Source: Albitalea sp966211955 (GTDB lineage: Bacteria > Pseudomonadota > Gammaproteobacteria > Burkholderiales > Burkholderiaceae_C). Taken from it: a stretch of 64,000 bases of DNA. Of this stretch, positions 18,831-27,519 are shown piece after piece. A program made the translations under genes and the position numbers. The stretch's first letter is position 1; each line of letters opens with the position of its first letter. Below the pieces are notes generated by a model. The model did no database searches and was not told the origin of the DNA. It saw only the letters and a list, made by a program, of their open reading frames with translations. The stretch spans positions 186,001-250,000 of the forward strand of contig CBIHOF010000001.1 of the NCBI GenBank assembly GCA_966211955.1, in the 5' to 3' direction.

Positions 18831-20237
18831 TCACGCCGCTTGCGGCGTCTGTTCTTCCGTCAAGGCGAGCGGCAGACATGCGCGCACGCAAGTGCCCTTG
18901 CCGGGCGCGGAGTCGAGCGTGAACACTCCGCCATCAGCCTCGACCCGATAGCGCATTCCCAGCAGGCCATGCGCCGACACGCGCCGCTTGCGGGTGTCGA
19001 AACCGGTGCCGTTGTCTTTCACCGAGACGACCGCCACGCCGGCCTCCTCGGCCAGCCGCACCTCGACGCGGGTGGCGTTGGCGTGCTTGGCGATGTTGGT
19101 GAAGGCTTCCTGCACCAGACGGTAGGCGGTGAGCTCCACGTTGGGTTTGAGGCTCACGACTTCGAGCTGGGAATCGACCTCGATGCCCGAGCGTTCGGCG
19201 AATTCGCGCGACTGGATCTCGAGCGCAGCGAGCAGCCCGAGATTGCTCAGCGACGATGGCCGCAGGTCTTCGATGATGCGGCGCTTGAGCGCAATGCCGT
19301 TGTTGAGGATCTCGCTCAGGTGGGTGAGCCGCTCGCTCGCTTCCGGCGATGCCGTGCCCAGGCGCGACTTGATGCGGGCGGCGTCCAGCTTGGCCGCGGT
19401 GAGCAGGGCGCCGAGCTCGTCATGCAGCTCGCGCGCGAGGCGGCTGCGTTCGTCCTCGCGTGCCGTCTGCAGGTGCTGCGCCAGTTCGGTCAGCTGCTGC
19501 GCGAGCTCGGTGAGCTGCGCGGTGCGGCGCGCCACCTCCTGTTCGAGCTGGTCGCGCTCGGCTTCGATGGCCTCCTGGCGCTCGCGCCGGTGGGCTTCGA
19601 GTGCGGCGGTCTGGCGCAGGTACATGCCGAGAGCCAGCAGGCTCAAAGCGCTCATGGTTGCCACGCCGATGCGATTGAGCAGCAAGGTTTCGAAAATGTC
19701 GTCACGGCCGCCCTTGTCCTTGCGCATCTCCTCCTTGAGCAACTGCTCGGAGATGCCGCGAATCTCGTCCATCTGCTCCTTGCCGATGTCCGAGAGCACG
19801 AAGGTGCGCCACGCTTCGTCCTTGCCCTCGTCGAAGAGGCGCATGGTCTGGCCGAGCTCGGACAGCCTGCCGTGCAGCAGCGTGGCGAGCTGCTCGACGC
19901 GCTTCACCTGGTCCGCCTGGCCGGCGTAGTAGTTGCGCAGCCACTGCAGGTCGGTGTCGATGTCGTGCGCTGCATCGCTGTAGGGCGTGAGGTATTCCTT
20001 GCGCGCCGTCAGCAGATAGCCGCGCTGACCGGTCTCCGCGTCGACGATTCGACGCGAGAGGTTGGTGAGGTGGTTGCGCGCCGAGGCGATCGTGCCCAGC
20101 GCTTCCATCGCCCGGGTCGACTGGTAGTAGGCGGTCTCGCTGATGAAGATCAATGCCAAGGCCGCCAGCGCCGCCAACGGGAAGACGAAGGGGCTGCGCT
20201 TCAAACGCAACAGGAGGTGCAGGGATTTGTCTTGCAT
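18831..20237 (-). CDS. CHASE3-domain sensor histidine kinase (NarL-partner, HisKA_3 type)
   Basis: 468 residues. A first membrane segment (~16-34), a periplasmic CHASE3 domain (~40-180, TGQRGYLLTARKEYLTPY), a second membrane segment (~190-205), a coiled coil, then HisKA_3 with the phosphoacceptor His in LARELHDELGALL near residue 270 and HATPase_c (VKDNGTGFD). It would phosphorylate a LuxR-type regulator; the divergent gene at 20275 is the obvious partner. It lies 150 bp upstream of the stress cluster. Confidence 0.92.
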   Translation of the reverse strand: MQDKSLHLLLRLKRSPFVFPLAALAALALIFISETAYYQSTRAMEALGTIASARNHLTNLSRRIVDAETGQRGYLLTARKEYLTPYSDAAHDIDTDLQWLRNYYAGQADQVKRVEQLATLLHGRLSELGQTMRLFDEGKDEAWRTFVLSDIGKEQMDEIRGISEQLLKEEMRKDKGGRDDIFETLLLNRIGVATMSALSLLALGMYLRQTAALEAHRRERQEAIEAERDQLEQEVARRTAQLTELAQQLTELAQHLQTAREDERSRLARELHDELGALLTAAKLDAARIKSRLGTASPEASERLTHLSEILNNGIALKRRIIEDLRPSSLSNLGLLAALEIQSREFAERSGIEVDSQLEVVSLKPNVELTAYRLVQEAFTNIAKHANATRVEVRLAEEAGVAVVSVKDNGTGFDTRKRRVSAHGLLGMRYRVEADGGVFTLDSAPGKGTCVRACLPLALTEEQTPQAA

Positions 20238-20274
20238 CTAAACTTGCTCATCGCACCTGTGAGTCACGAACGCC

Positions 20275-20907
20275 ATGATCCGAGTAGCCATCGTCGATGA
20301 CCATGCCATTGTGCGCGCCGGTCTGCGCCAGTATTTCGCCGATCAGGTGGACCTGAAGGTCACCGGCGAGGCCGCCAACGGGCGCGAGGCGCTCGATCTT
20401 GTCCGCAAGGGTGAGATCGACGTCCTCGTCATGGACCTGTCCATGCCGGACCAGAGCGGCGTCGACGCGCTGGCTGCCATCAAGGCGCGCGCTCCGGAGC
20501 TGCCGGTGCTGATCCTCTCCGGCTTCCCGGAAGAACACTACGCCACCACCTTGCTTCGGCAAGGCGCGAGCGGCTACCTGAACAAGGAATGCGACCCCGA
20601 GGAGATCGTCAAGGCGATCCGCACGGTGCACCGCGGGCGCAAGTACATCACTGCCGGCGTCGCAGAACTGCTGGCCGACGGCCTGGCCGGTGCCGGCGAC
20701 AAGCCGCCTCATGAGCAGTTGTCCGAGCGCGAGTTCCAGGTCTTCCTCAGGCTTGCCAAGGGCGAGACCATCGGCCACATGGCCGACAGCATGAACCTGA
20801 GCGTGAAGACTGTGAGCACCTATCGCACCCGTGTGATGGAGAAGATGAAGCTCGAGTCCAACAGCGACCTGACCTACTACGCGCTGAAGAACGGGTTGAT
20901 CCAGTAA
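20275..20907 (+). CDS. LuxR/NarL-family response regulator
   Basis: 210 residues. The receiver domain has VDDH at 8-11, the phospho-Asp in LVMDLSMP near 55 and a Lys in NKE near 105. The C-terminal LuxR HTH reads LSEREFQVFLRLAKGETIGHMADSMN with VKTVSTYR recognition helix. It is divergent from the histidine kinase with only 37 bp between them, so one shared promoter region should control both. Confidence 0.93.
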   Translation: MIRVAIVDDHAIVRAGLRQYFADQVDLKVTGEAANGREALDLVRKGEIDVLVMDLSMPDQSGVDALAAIKARAPELPVLILSGFPEEHYATTLLRQGASGYLNKECDPEEIVKAIRTVHRGRKYITAGVAELLADGLAGAGDKPPHEQLSEREFQVFLRLAKGETIGHMADSMNLSVKTVSTYRTRVMEKMKLESNSDLTYYALKNGLIQ

Positions 20908-20937
20908 GCCCTGCAAGCAGGGCCTGCGCCGCGCACC

Positions 20938-21348
20938 TCAGGACTGGAGCTGGCCGAAGCCGCTGGTCTCCTCGCCCGAGGCGAGCTTGGCGCAATAGTT
21001 GATGAGGCCGTCGATCTCGTTGGACTTGTCGAACACCTTGTCGGCGCCCAGCTGCAGGCACTTGCGGCGCATGTCGGGCGTGGCGTAGTTGCTCAGGACC
21101 ACGAGTTTGCGGCCGGCGGCCGCGTTGCGCGCCGTCTGCAGCACGCCGAGGCCAGAGCCGCTCTTCAGGAAGATGTCGATGATGACCAGATCGCAGGTGT
21201 TGTCGGACTTGCCGAGCCACTGCGCCGCACTCGATTCATCCTCCGCCGTGCCGATGACTTCGACGGGCACCATTTCTTCCAGCGTCGCGATCAGGTTCTC
21301 GCGGATCACCGGGCTGTCCTCAACAATGTAGGTTCTCAAGTGCGCCAT
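20938..21348 (-). CDS. Single-domain response regulator (receiver only)
   Basis: 136 residues with a receiver fold only: acidic pocket in IVEDSP, phospho-Asp in LVIIDIFLKSGSG, Ser in VVLSNYA and Lys in VFDKSNE. There is no output domain, so it may be a phosphorelay step or act by protein contact, perhaps with the CHASE3 kinase encoded next door. Start 21348 (MAHLRTYIVED) is preferred to the longer frame from 21444. Its gene converges on the LuxR regulator with a 30-bp gap. Confidence 0.87.
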   Translation of the reverse strand: MAHLRTYIVEDSPVIRENLIATLEEMVPVEVIGTAEDESSAAQWLGKSDNTCDLVIIDIFLKSGSGLGVLQTARNAAAGRKLVVLSNYATPDMRRKCLQLGADKVFDKSNEIDGLINYCAKLASGEETSGFGQLQS

Positions 21349-21672
21349 GACTGCGTCGATCGGGTGGTCCTGACTCCATTGCGGCCGGGTCGCTCGATCG
21401 CCGTGTTCTTGCATCCAACACGCACGCAAGCAGACGGACGACACTGAGCTTTGTCTTCAGTGTGTGGCACGGTCAAGCTGGCTGCCATCGGGCGACAACG
21501 TGCAACAGCGTCAGGCATATCCTACACAGACGCATACATCCCGCAACGGGCCGCACCGCCGCAGCCGCCCTCCGTAGGACGAAAACTACGCCCGTTCGCG
21601 GCCGCGTCCGCTGTGCCAAGCAGGTTGCACTGCCGATACTTACCTGCGTTATCCACAACGAAGGGAGTCCCC
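21349..21672. other. 324-bp divergent intergenic region with an inverted repeat
   Basis: No gene is supported here. It separates the receiver gene (minus) from the small-protein genes (plus). ACACTGA (21441-21447) and TCAGTGT (21457-21463) form a perfect 7-bp inverted repeat with a 9-bp spacer, a plausible operator. A second short one is CGTAG/CTACG near 21572-21590. The region from about 21490 on is C-rich with no clear promoter. Confidence 0.5.
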
Positions 21673-21810
21673 ATGCGCAGCATCCTGGTCCTGACCTTGG
21701 CCCTCGTGCCGCCCTTGATGGCAGCCGCCTGGACCTTGTTCCAGATGCGCCAGGCCGAAAGGGAGCTGGACGGCATGGGCAACTTCAAGGGCATGCACCT
21801 TGAAGACTGA
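21673..21810 (+). CDS. Small single-pass membrane protein (45 aa)
   Basis: 45 residues starting MRSILVLTLALVPPLMAAAW: one hydrophobic segment, then a short charged tail (QMRQAERELDG). ATG 21673 follows an AAGGGAG ribosome-binding site at about 21660-21666, which supports it as a real gene. It precedes the 141-residue exported protein by 31 bp. No family recognised. Confidence 0.6.
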   Translation: MRSILVLTLALVPPLMAAAWTLFQMRQAERELDGMGNFKGMHLED

Positions 21811-21841
21811 TTCCCACACAACCTGCCTGAAAGGACTCACC

Positions 21842-22267
21842 ATGACTCAATTCCGCTCTCTCAAGCTGTCGCTGGTCATTGCCTCGTTGTTCGCCGCTTC
21901 CACCGGTTTTGCCGCCGACGCCATGAGCCGGGACGACTACAAGGCCGCCAAGGACAAGATCTCTGCCGAGTACAAGGCCGCCAAGGACGCTTGCGGCTCG
22001 ATGAAGGACAACGCCAAGGACGTCTGCGAGAAGGAAGCCAAGGCGAAGGAAAAGATCGCCCTGGCCGAACTCGATTTCAACCGCAGCGGCAAGGACGGCG
22101 ACCGCATCAAGCTCGAAAAGGTGAAGGCCGAACAGCAGTACGCCGTTGCCAAGGAGAAGTGCGAAGACCAGAAGGGCGCTGAAGAGCGCGCCTGCAAGAA
22201 GGAAGCAAAGGCCGCGGAAGTTAAGGCCAAGGCTGACATCAAGTCTGAAAAGAAGGCGAACGGCTAA
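21842..22267 (+). CDS. Exported Lys/Ala-rich helical protein
   Basis: 141 residues. A Sec signal peptide ends near GFAADA (~25). The mature part is a highly charged Lys/Glu/Ala helix with repeated EYKAAKD and KEAKAKEK-like units and six cysteines arranged in pairs about 10-12 residues apart (CGSMKDNAKDVC, CEDQKGAEERAC), suggesting disulfide-stapled helices in the periplasm. Similar proteins occur in Comamonadaceae without known function. An AAAGGA ribosome-binding site precedes ATG 21842. Confidence 0.75.
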   Translation: MTQFRSLKLSLVIASLFAASTGFAADAMSRDDYKAAKDKISAEYKAAKDACGSMKDNAKDVCEKEAKAKEKIALAELDFNRSGKDGDRIKLEKVKAEQQYAVAKEKCEDQKGAEERACKKEAKAAEVKAKADIKSEKKANG

Positions 22268-22287
22268 GCACGGTCGCCCTCGAACAG

Positions 22288-22319
22288 CGCCCCCGGGTTC
22301 CTCGTGAACCGCGGGGGCG
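22288..22319 (+). terminator. GC-rich hairpin after the exported helical protein
   Basis: CGCCCCCGGGTTC pairs with GAACCGCGGGGGCG (one bulge) around a CTCGT loop. It is located between two converging genes, 20 bp after the stop at 22267. No long T run, so termination strength is uncertain. Confidence 0.55.
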
Positions 22320-22328
22320 TGGTTCCGT

Positions 22329-22676
22329 TCAGACGCCAAGCAATTCCACTTCAAACATCAGCGTGGCATTGGGCGGGATGACGCCACCGGCGCCGCGTGC
22401 GCCATAGCCGAGCTCAGGGGGAATCACCAGCACACGCGTGCCGCCGACCTTCATGCCTTGCACGCCTTCGTCCCAGCCCTTGATGACATGGCCGCGGCCA
22501 AGATCGAATTCGAAGGGGTCGCGGCGGTCCTTGCTGCTGTCGAATTTCGCGCCTTTCACCCCGTTTTCATACAGCCAGCCGGTGTAGTGCACGGTGACCT
22601 GCTGGCCGGCCTTGGCTTCGTCGCCGCTGCCCGCGACGGTGTCTTCGTACTGCAGGCCGGATGGGGTGGTGTTCAT
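22329..22676 (-). CDS. FKBP-type peptidyl-prolyl cis-trans isomerase
   Basis: 115 residues, a single FKBP domain: VTVHYTGWL at about 27-35, KFDSSKDR, FDLGRGHVIKGWDEGVQGM and the YGARGAGGVIPPNATLMFEVELL end. No signal peptide, so a cytoplasmic foldase. The frame is open much further upstream but family length and the MNTTPSGLQYED start fix ATG 22676. gluQ ends 35 bp upstream. Confidence 0.95.
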   Translation of the reverse strand: MNTTPSGLQYEDTVAGSGDEAKAGQQVTVHYTGWLYENGVKGAKFDSSKDRRDPFEFDLGRGHVIKGWDEGVQGMKVGGTRVLVIPPELGYGARGAGGVIPPNATLMFEVELLGV

Positions 22677-22711
22677 GGGCGGGTCCTCGCGTGAGTGTTG
22701 AAGGGTGGGCA

Positions 22712-23629
22712 TCATGCCACCGCGGCGGCCCAGCGCTGTCGCCACTGGTCGGTGGCCATGGTGAGCCACCTGTCGATGCGAGTCGCGTCCGCTTTGACGC
22801 CGAGCACTGTCCCGGCCGCGCGCAAAGCCGCAAGCGGATCGCTGAGGTCGAGCGCCTGCGCGCCGTTCTGCTTGGACAGCTTCTCGCCGTTCGCGCCCAT
22901 CACCAGCGGAGTGTGCAGGTAGATCGGCGTGGGCAGGCCGAGCGCGCGCTGCAAACGCATCTGCCGCGGCGTGTTGTCGGCCAGGTCTTCGCCGCGCACG
23001 ACGTGCGAGATGCCTTGCAACGCGTCGTCCACCACCACCGCCAGCTGATAGGCCCAAAGGCCGTCTGCGCGATGCAGCACGAAGTCGCCGACACAGCGGG
23101 TCAGGTCCTGTGATTGCGGGCCGAGCCGGCGGTCGGCCCACGCGATGCGAACGTCATGGCCGCGCTGGTCCAGAGTGCGCAGGCGCGTCGCGCGCGCCGG
23201 CTTGCCCCTGAGGCCATTGCGGCAGGTGCCCGGGTACACGAGCTCGCCATGCCGCACAAGGGCGAGGCCCTCGGCCTGCACGGCCAGTTCGATCTCGCGC
23301 CGCGAGCAGCCGCAGGGGTAGGCGAGGTCGGCGGCCAGCAGGCGCTGCAAGGCGGCTTCGTACAGGTCACCGCGGTGAGACTGCAGGACTGGTGCTTCGT
23401 CGGGCACCAGACCGCAGGCGGCGAGCTGGTCGAGGATGGTCGTCTCCATGCCCGGCACGCAGCGCGGGATGTCCACGTCCTCGATGCGAACCAGCCATCG
23501 CCCACCATGGGCGCGCGCATCGAGCCACGAAGCGAGCGCTGCCACCAGCGAGCCCGCATGCAGCGGCCCGGTGGGCGAGGGTGCGAAGCGGCCGACGTAG
23601 CCGGCACCGGGCAGGTCGCTGCGGTGCAT
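22712..23629 (-). CDS. gluQ: Glutamyl-Q tRNA(Asp) synthetase
   Basis: 305 residues. A GluRS-like catalytic core without the anticodon-binding domain. PSPTGPLHAG (17-26) is the HIGH motif; GEKLSKQN is the KMSKS motif; CGCSRREI with a later Tyr/Cys is the zinc site. It attaches glutamate to queuosine in the wobble position of tRNA(Asp). It lies 3 bp after the LysR gene's stop, so is probably read with it. Confidence 0.94.
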   Translation of the reverse strand: MHRSDLPGAGYVGRFAPSPTGPLHAGSLVAALASWLDARAHGGRWLVRIEDVDIPRCVPGMETTILDQLAACGLVPDEAPVLQSHRGDLYEAALQRLLAADLAYPCGCSRREIELAVQAEGLALVRHGELVYPGTCRNGLRGKPARATRLRTLDQRGHDVRIAWADRRLGPQSQDLTRCVGDFVLHRADGLWAYQLAVVVDDALQGISHVVRGEDLADNTPRQMRLQRALGLPTPIYLHTPLVMGANGEKLSKQNGAQALDLSDPLAALRAAGTVLGVKADATRIDRWLTMATDQWRQRWAAAVA

Positions 23630-23632
23630 GGC

Positions 23633-24631
23633 TCAGACGGCCAGCACGCTGCCGTGCCGCTCCAGCAAAGCCCGTCGGGTCGTCGGGCTCTCCAGCTGTT
23701 CGAGCCACCATTGCAGTGCGAGCCCCAGCGGCCCGTTGCCGGTGCGCCAGGCATAGCCGAAGCGCGCGGGGGTGTTGCGCCGCTCGGTGTCCTTCACCAC
23801 CAGCCGCCCGGCCTCGATGTGGTCGCGCGCCATCGGCTCGGGGATGTAGCCGCAGCCCAGGCACCGGATCTGCGCCTCGATCTTGGCCTGCGTGTTGGCG
23901 ACGGTGAACACCTCCTGCCCCGGCAGCAGGTTCACCGTGACGGGCTCCATGCGCTGCGCTGAATCGGCCACGGCCACCGCGCGGTGGCGGATGAGTTCGG
24001 CCTCGCTGATCGGCCCGTCGGCCTTGGCCAGCGGATGGTGCGGTGCCACGGCGAAAACAAAACGCATTTCCCCCAGCGTCTCGACCTGGACACCCGGCAC
24101 CGGCGCGAGGTCGGGCCCGATGCGCGTGCCGATGGCCAGGTCGGCGAGTCCACTGGTCAGCGCCTCCCAGGTCCCTGCCAGCACCTCCGAACGCAGCCGC
24201 AGCCGCGTGCCCGGGCCGCGCCTGTCGTTGAGTACGCCGTGGTCCACGGTACCCGGCGGGCGCAGGGCGAAGAAGGACTCGCACAACTCGAACACCGTGT
24301 TTGGCGAGATGACGCCGTCCACCGCCACCGTGAGCTGCGTCTCCCACCCGGTGGCCACGCGCTTGACCCGGTTGGCGACGGCATCGACTTGCTCCAGCAG
24401 CCGGCGGCCTTCGTTGAGCAGTTCCTCGCCCGCAGCGGTGAGCTTGGCCTGGCGCGAGCGGCGATCGAAGAGCAGCACGTCCAGCGCGTCCTCGAGCTGG
24501 CGCACGTTGTAGGTGAGGGCGCTCGGAACCTTTCCGAGCTCGCGCGCCGCGGCGGCAAAGCTGCCGGTGCGGGCGATGACATCCATCATGGCGAGCGCTT
24601 CGGGCGTGAGGACATTGCGGGCAGCGGACAT
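23633..24631 (-). CDS. LysR-type transcriptional regulator
   Basis: 332 residues. N-terminal winged HTH (LTPEALAMMDVIARTGSFAA ... VPSALTYNVRQLEDALDVLLF, residues ~8-66) and a substrate-binding domain. Divergent from the pirin gene with a 94-bp gap; LysR regulators of this kind commonly control the adjacent pirin, so pirin is the likely target. gluQ follows after 3 bp. Confidence 0.92.
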   Translation of the reverse strand: MSAARNVLTPEALAMMDVIARTGSFAAAARELGKVPSALTYNVRQLEDALDVLLFDRRSRQAKLTAAGEELLNEGRRLLEQVDAVANRVKRVATGWETQLTVAVDGVISPNTVFELCESFFALRPPGTVDHGVLNDRRGPGTRLRLRSEVLAGTWEALTSGLADLAIGTRIGPDLAPVPGVQVETLGEMRFVFAVAPHHPLAKADGPISEAELIRHRAVAVADSAQRMEPVTVNLLPGQEVFTVANTQAKIEAQIRCLGCGYIPEPMARDHIEAGRLVVKDTERRNTPARFGYAWRTGNGPLGLALQWWLEQLESPTTRRALLERHGSVLAV

Positions 24632-24644
24632 GCGTTCATCTTAT

Positions 24645-24661
24645 TTGAACGAATGCTTCAA
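24645..24661. promoter_or_regulatory. Inverted repeat in the LysR-pirin divergent region
   Basis: TTGAA-N7-TTCAA lies 14 bp upstream of the LysR start and 65 bp before the pirin ATG, a plausible LysR binding site. It is short and untested. Confidence 0.4.
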
Positions 24662-24725
24662 GTGGCGGTACTCGCGGTCCGGCGGTCCGGCACCTACATT
24701 GAACAGACCAAAGGAGCGACAACAC

Positions 24726-25427
24726 ATGATCACACTGCGCAAGTCTTCCGATCGCGGCTTTGCCGACCACGGCTGGCTCAAGAGCTTCCACAGTTTTTCC
24801 TTCGCCGACTACTACGACCCGAACCACATGGGCTTCGGCAACCTGCGTGTCATCAACGAAGACCGCATCGCGCCGGGCACGGGCTTTGGAACGCACGGCC
24901 ACCGCGACATGGAAATCGTGAGCTACGTGCTCGAAGGCGCGCTCGCGCACAAGGACAACATGGGCAACGGCACCGCCATCGTGCCTGGCGACGTACAGCG
25001 CATGAGCGCCGGCCGCGGCGTGATGCACAGCGAGTTCAACCACGCACCATCGCAGACCACGCACTTCCTGCAGATCTGGATCCAGCCCAACGTGCAGGGC
25101 ATCGAGCCGGGCTACGAGCAGAAACATTTCGACGAATCCACCAAGCGCGGCCAGCTGCGGCTGGTGGCGAGCAACGATGGCCGCGAAGGCTCGCTGGTCG
25201 TGCATGCGGACGCGTCCATCTACGCAGGCCTGTTCAACGGCGAAGAAGCGGCTCACGTGACGCTGGACCCGACTCGCAAGGCTTACGTGCACGTGGTGCG
25301 CGGCAAGGTCTCGGTCAATGGCCATGCCCTCGCGGCGGGCGATGCGGCGCAGCTGAGCAAGGAGGCTGCGGCCATCATCGACAAGGGTGACAACGCCGAG
25401 GTCATCGTGTTCGATCTCGCGGCGTGA
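24726..25427 (+). CDS. Pirin family protein (bicupin)
   Basis: 233 residues. The N-terminal cupin holds the metal ligands in GTHGHRDMEIVSYVLEGAL, with a later His/Glu in GVMHSEFN; a second, degenerate cupin follows (KAYVHVVRGKVSVNG). Bacterial pirins of this YhaK/YhhW type can show quercetin dioxygenase activity. ATG 24726 has an AAGGAG ribosome-binding site; the frame upstream to 24513 overlaps the LysR gene and is rejected. Confidence 0.94.
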   Translation: MITLRKSSDRGFADHGWLKSFHSFSFADYYDPNHMGFGNLRVINEDRIAPGTGFGTHGHRDMEIVSYVLEGALAHKDNMGNGTAIVPGDVQRMSAGRGVMHSEFNHAPSQTTHFLQIWIQPNVQGIEPGYEQKHFDESTKRGQLRLVASNDGREGSLVVHADASIYAGLFNGEEAAHVTLDPTRKAYVHVVRGKVSVNGHALAAGDAAQLSKEAAAIIDKGDNAEVIVFDLAA

Positions 25428-25436
25428 TCAGCGTGC

Positions 25437-25462
25437 GGTGGGCGAGCATTGCTTCGCCCACC
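25437..25462 (+). terminator. Hairpin after the pirin gene
   Basis: GGTGGGCG + AGC pairs with GCT + CGCCCACC (one-base bulge, loop ATT). No T run follows, and the DUF599 start is 20 bp on, so it may be a weak or Rho-assisted stop. Confidence 0.4.
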
Positions 25463-25481
25463 CTGCGCTACAGTCCGCCGC

Positions 25482-26201
25482 ATGGAACCCCTCGTCAAGG
25501 TCATGGCCTTGCTGCCCTGGGTGGACTGGGCGGCCATCGTCGTCTTCTTCTGCGGCTGGGCGGGCTATGCGTGGTTCGCCAGGCACCGAGCCAGCACACA
25601 GCCGTCGGTGCTCGCGTCCACCAATCGCATCCGCCAGCAGTGGATGCTTCAGACCACCTACCGCGAGGTGCGCGTGGTGGACGGCGTGGTCGTGCAGAGC
25701 CTCTCGACCAGCCCCTCGTTCTTCGCGTCGACCACCATCCTGATCATCGGCGGCCTGCTCGCCACGCTGGGCACGACGGAGAAGACGACCGAGCTCGTGC
25801 GCGAGTTGCCCTTCGCCGCGCGCACCTCGGTGCTCGTGTTCGACCTCAAGCTGTTGCTGATGCTCGTGGTGTTCGTGTATGCCTTCTTCCGCTTCACCTG
25901 GTCGATGCGACAGTACACCTTCGGTTCACTGCTGATCGGGTCGGCGCCGGAGGCGAAGCAATTCGAGCAGCTCGGTGATGGTGCCGAATCTGCACGCATC
26001 GCGTTCTCGCAGAAGGCCGGCCGCGTTCTTGGTCTCGCGGCGGAAACCTTCAACGATGGTTTGCGTGCCTACTATTTCGCCTTCGCCGCGATCGGCTGGT
26101 TCTTCTCCCCGTGGGTGTACATGCTGTCCACGCTCGGCGTGATCTACATCCTCTACCAGCGCGAATTCAGATCGGACGTGCTCAAGAGCCTGAACACCTG
26201 A
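25482..26201 (+). CDS. DUF599 integral membrane protein
   Basis: 239 residues with four hydrophobic segments and the DUF599 pattern (SFFASTTILIIGGLLATLG, FDLKLLLMLVVFVYAFFRF, FNDGLRAYYFAFAAIGWFF). Function unknown. The start at 25482 (MEPLVKVMALLPWVDW) is preferred over 25449. It converges with the EgtB-like gene, 4 bp apart. Confidence 0.88.
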   Translation: MEPLVKVMALLPWVDWAAIVVFFCGWAGYAWFARHRASTQPSVLASTNRIRQQWMLQTTYREVRVVDGVVVQSLSTSPSFFASTTILIIGGLLATLGTTEKTTELVRELPFAARTSVLVFDLKLLLMLVVFVYAFFRFTWSMRQYTFGSLLIGSAPEAKQFEQLGDGAESARIAFSQKAGRVLGLAAETFNDGLRAYYFAFAAIGWFFSPWVYMLSTLGVIYILYQREFRSDVLKSLNT

Positions 26202-26205
26202 GCCG

Positions 26206-27519
26206 CTATCGCGCGAGCCGCACGCCGCTGAACTGCCACTGTGCATCCGGCGGGAAGAAGTTGCGATACGTCGCCCGCACATGGCCCGCGGGCGTGGCGC
26301 ATGAGCCACCGCGCAGCACGAACTGGTTGCACATGAACTTGCCGTTGTATTCGCCGACGGCGCCCGGCAGCGGCTGATAGCCAGGGTAGGGGTTGTAGTT
26401 GGACTGTGTCCACTCCCACACGTCGCCGTACAACTGCACCGGCTCCTCGTCGTCGCGGCTCGCGGCAGGCAAGGGGTGGAAAGCGCCACGCTCGGCGAAA
26501 TTGCCTTGCAGCGGGCTCGATCGGGTCAGCGCGCGCGCGGCCAGCTCCCACTCGGCTTCCGTCGGCAGCCGCGCGCCGGCCCAGCGGGCGTACGCCTCGG
26601 CCTCGAAGAAGCTCAGGTGGCAGGCGGGCGTGTGCGGGTCGATCTCGACCAGGCCCTGGAGCGAATGCGCGAGCCAGCGCTGGCCGTCGCGGCGCCAGTA
26701 CAGCGGCGCCTCGCGCTGGGCAGCCTGCACCCAGTCCCATCCCATGGACAGCCACAGCTCGGGCCGGCGGTAGCCGCCATCGTCCATGAAGGCCATGAAC
26801 TCGTCATTGCTCACCGGACGCGCGGCCAGTTCGAAGGGCGGCAAGAAGGTCGGGTGCGACGGCGTCTCGTTGTCGAAGCAGAACGCACCGTCCAGCTCGG
26901 CCACGTGGCCCATCTGGAACATGCCGCCTTCATGGCCGTGCCATCGCAGCGGTTGCGGGCTCACCGCGCCGATCGGCCAGCGCCGGGCATACGGCGCGTG
27001 CAAAGGGTTGAACGACAGTGCGTGCTTGATGTCGGTGAGCAACAGCTCCTGGTGCTGCTGCTCGTGGTGCAGGCCGAGCGTGACGAGTTCTGCCAACTCG
27101 GCGTCATCCGGCCGCGCGGCCAGCACACCCGCCATGCGTTCGTCGACGTTGGCGCGATAGCGCTTCACTTGCTCGAGCGTGGGGCTCGTGATGAGCCCGC
27201 GCTGCGGCCGCGGATGCCGTTCGCCTACGCCCTGGTAGTAGCTGTTGAAGAGCACGCGGAACATGGGCTCGAAAGCGCGAAATCCCGGCTCGAAGCGCTC
27301 GAGGATGAAGGTCTCGAAGAACCAGGTGACGTGCGCGAGGTGCCACTTGGTGGGGCTCGCGTCGGGCATGGACTGCACCTGGCAGTCCTCGTCGGTGAGC
27401 GGCGCGGCGAGTGCGAGCGTGAAGCGCCGCACATGCTCGTAGTGCGCCGCGAGCGACGACTGCAATGCGGCGCGGCGCGTCGTATCAGATCGCGGCAAAT
27501 CAGATCGTGCAAGTGTCAC
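26206..27519 (-). CDS. egtB: EgtB-family sulfoxide synthase (ergothioneine type)
   Basis: 437 residues from a GTG that overlaps the upstream TGA by 4 bases. N-terminal DinB-like domain with iron ligands: KWHLAH (His60/His63) and LHHEQQHQE (151-157); C-terminal formylglycine-generating-enzyme fold ending QWQFSGVRLAR. EgtB enzymes join hercynine to cysteine or gamma-glutamylcysteine through iron-dependent C-S bond formation. The coupled upstream methyltransferase is not the usual EgtD, so the substrate is open. Confidence 0.88.
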   Translation of the reverse strand: MTLARSDLPRSDTTRRAALQSSLAAHYEHVRRFTLALAAPLTDEDCQVQSMPDASPTKWHLAHVTWFFETFILERFEPGFRAFEPMFRVLFNSYYQGVGERHPRPQRGLITSPTLEQVKRYRANVDERMAGVLAARPDDAELAELVTLGLHHEQQHQELLLTDIKHALSFNPLHAPYARRWPIGAVSPQPLRWHGHEGGMFQMGHVAELDGAFCFDNETPSHPTFLPPFELAARPVSNDEFMAFMDDGGYRRPELWLSMGWDWVQAAQREAPLYWRRDGQRWLAHSLQGLVEIDPHTPACHLSFFEAEAYARWAGARLPTEAEWELAARALTRSSPLQGNFAERGAFHPLPAASRDDEEPVQLYGDVWEWTQSNYNPYPGYQPLPGAVGEYNGKFMCNQFVLRGGSCATPAGHVRATYRNFFPPDAQWQFSGVRLAR

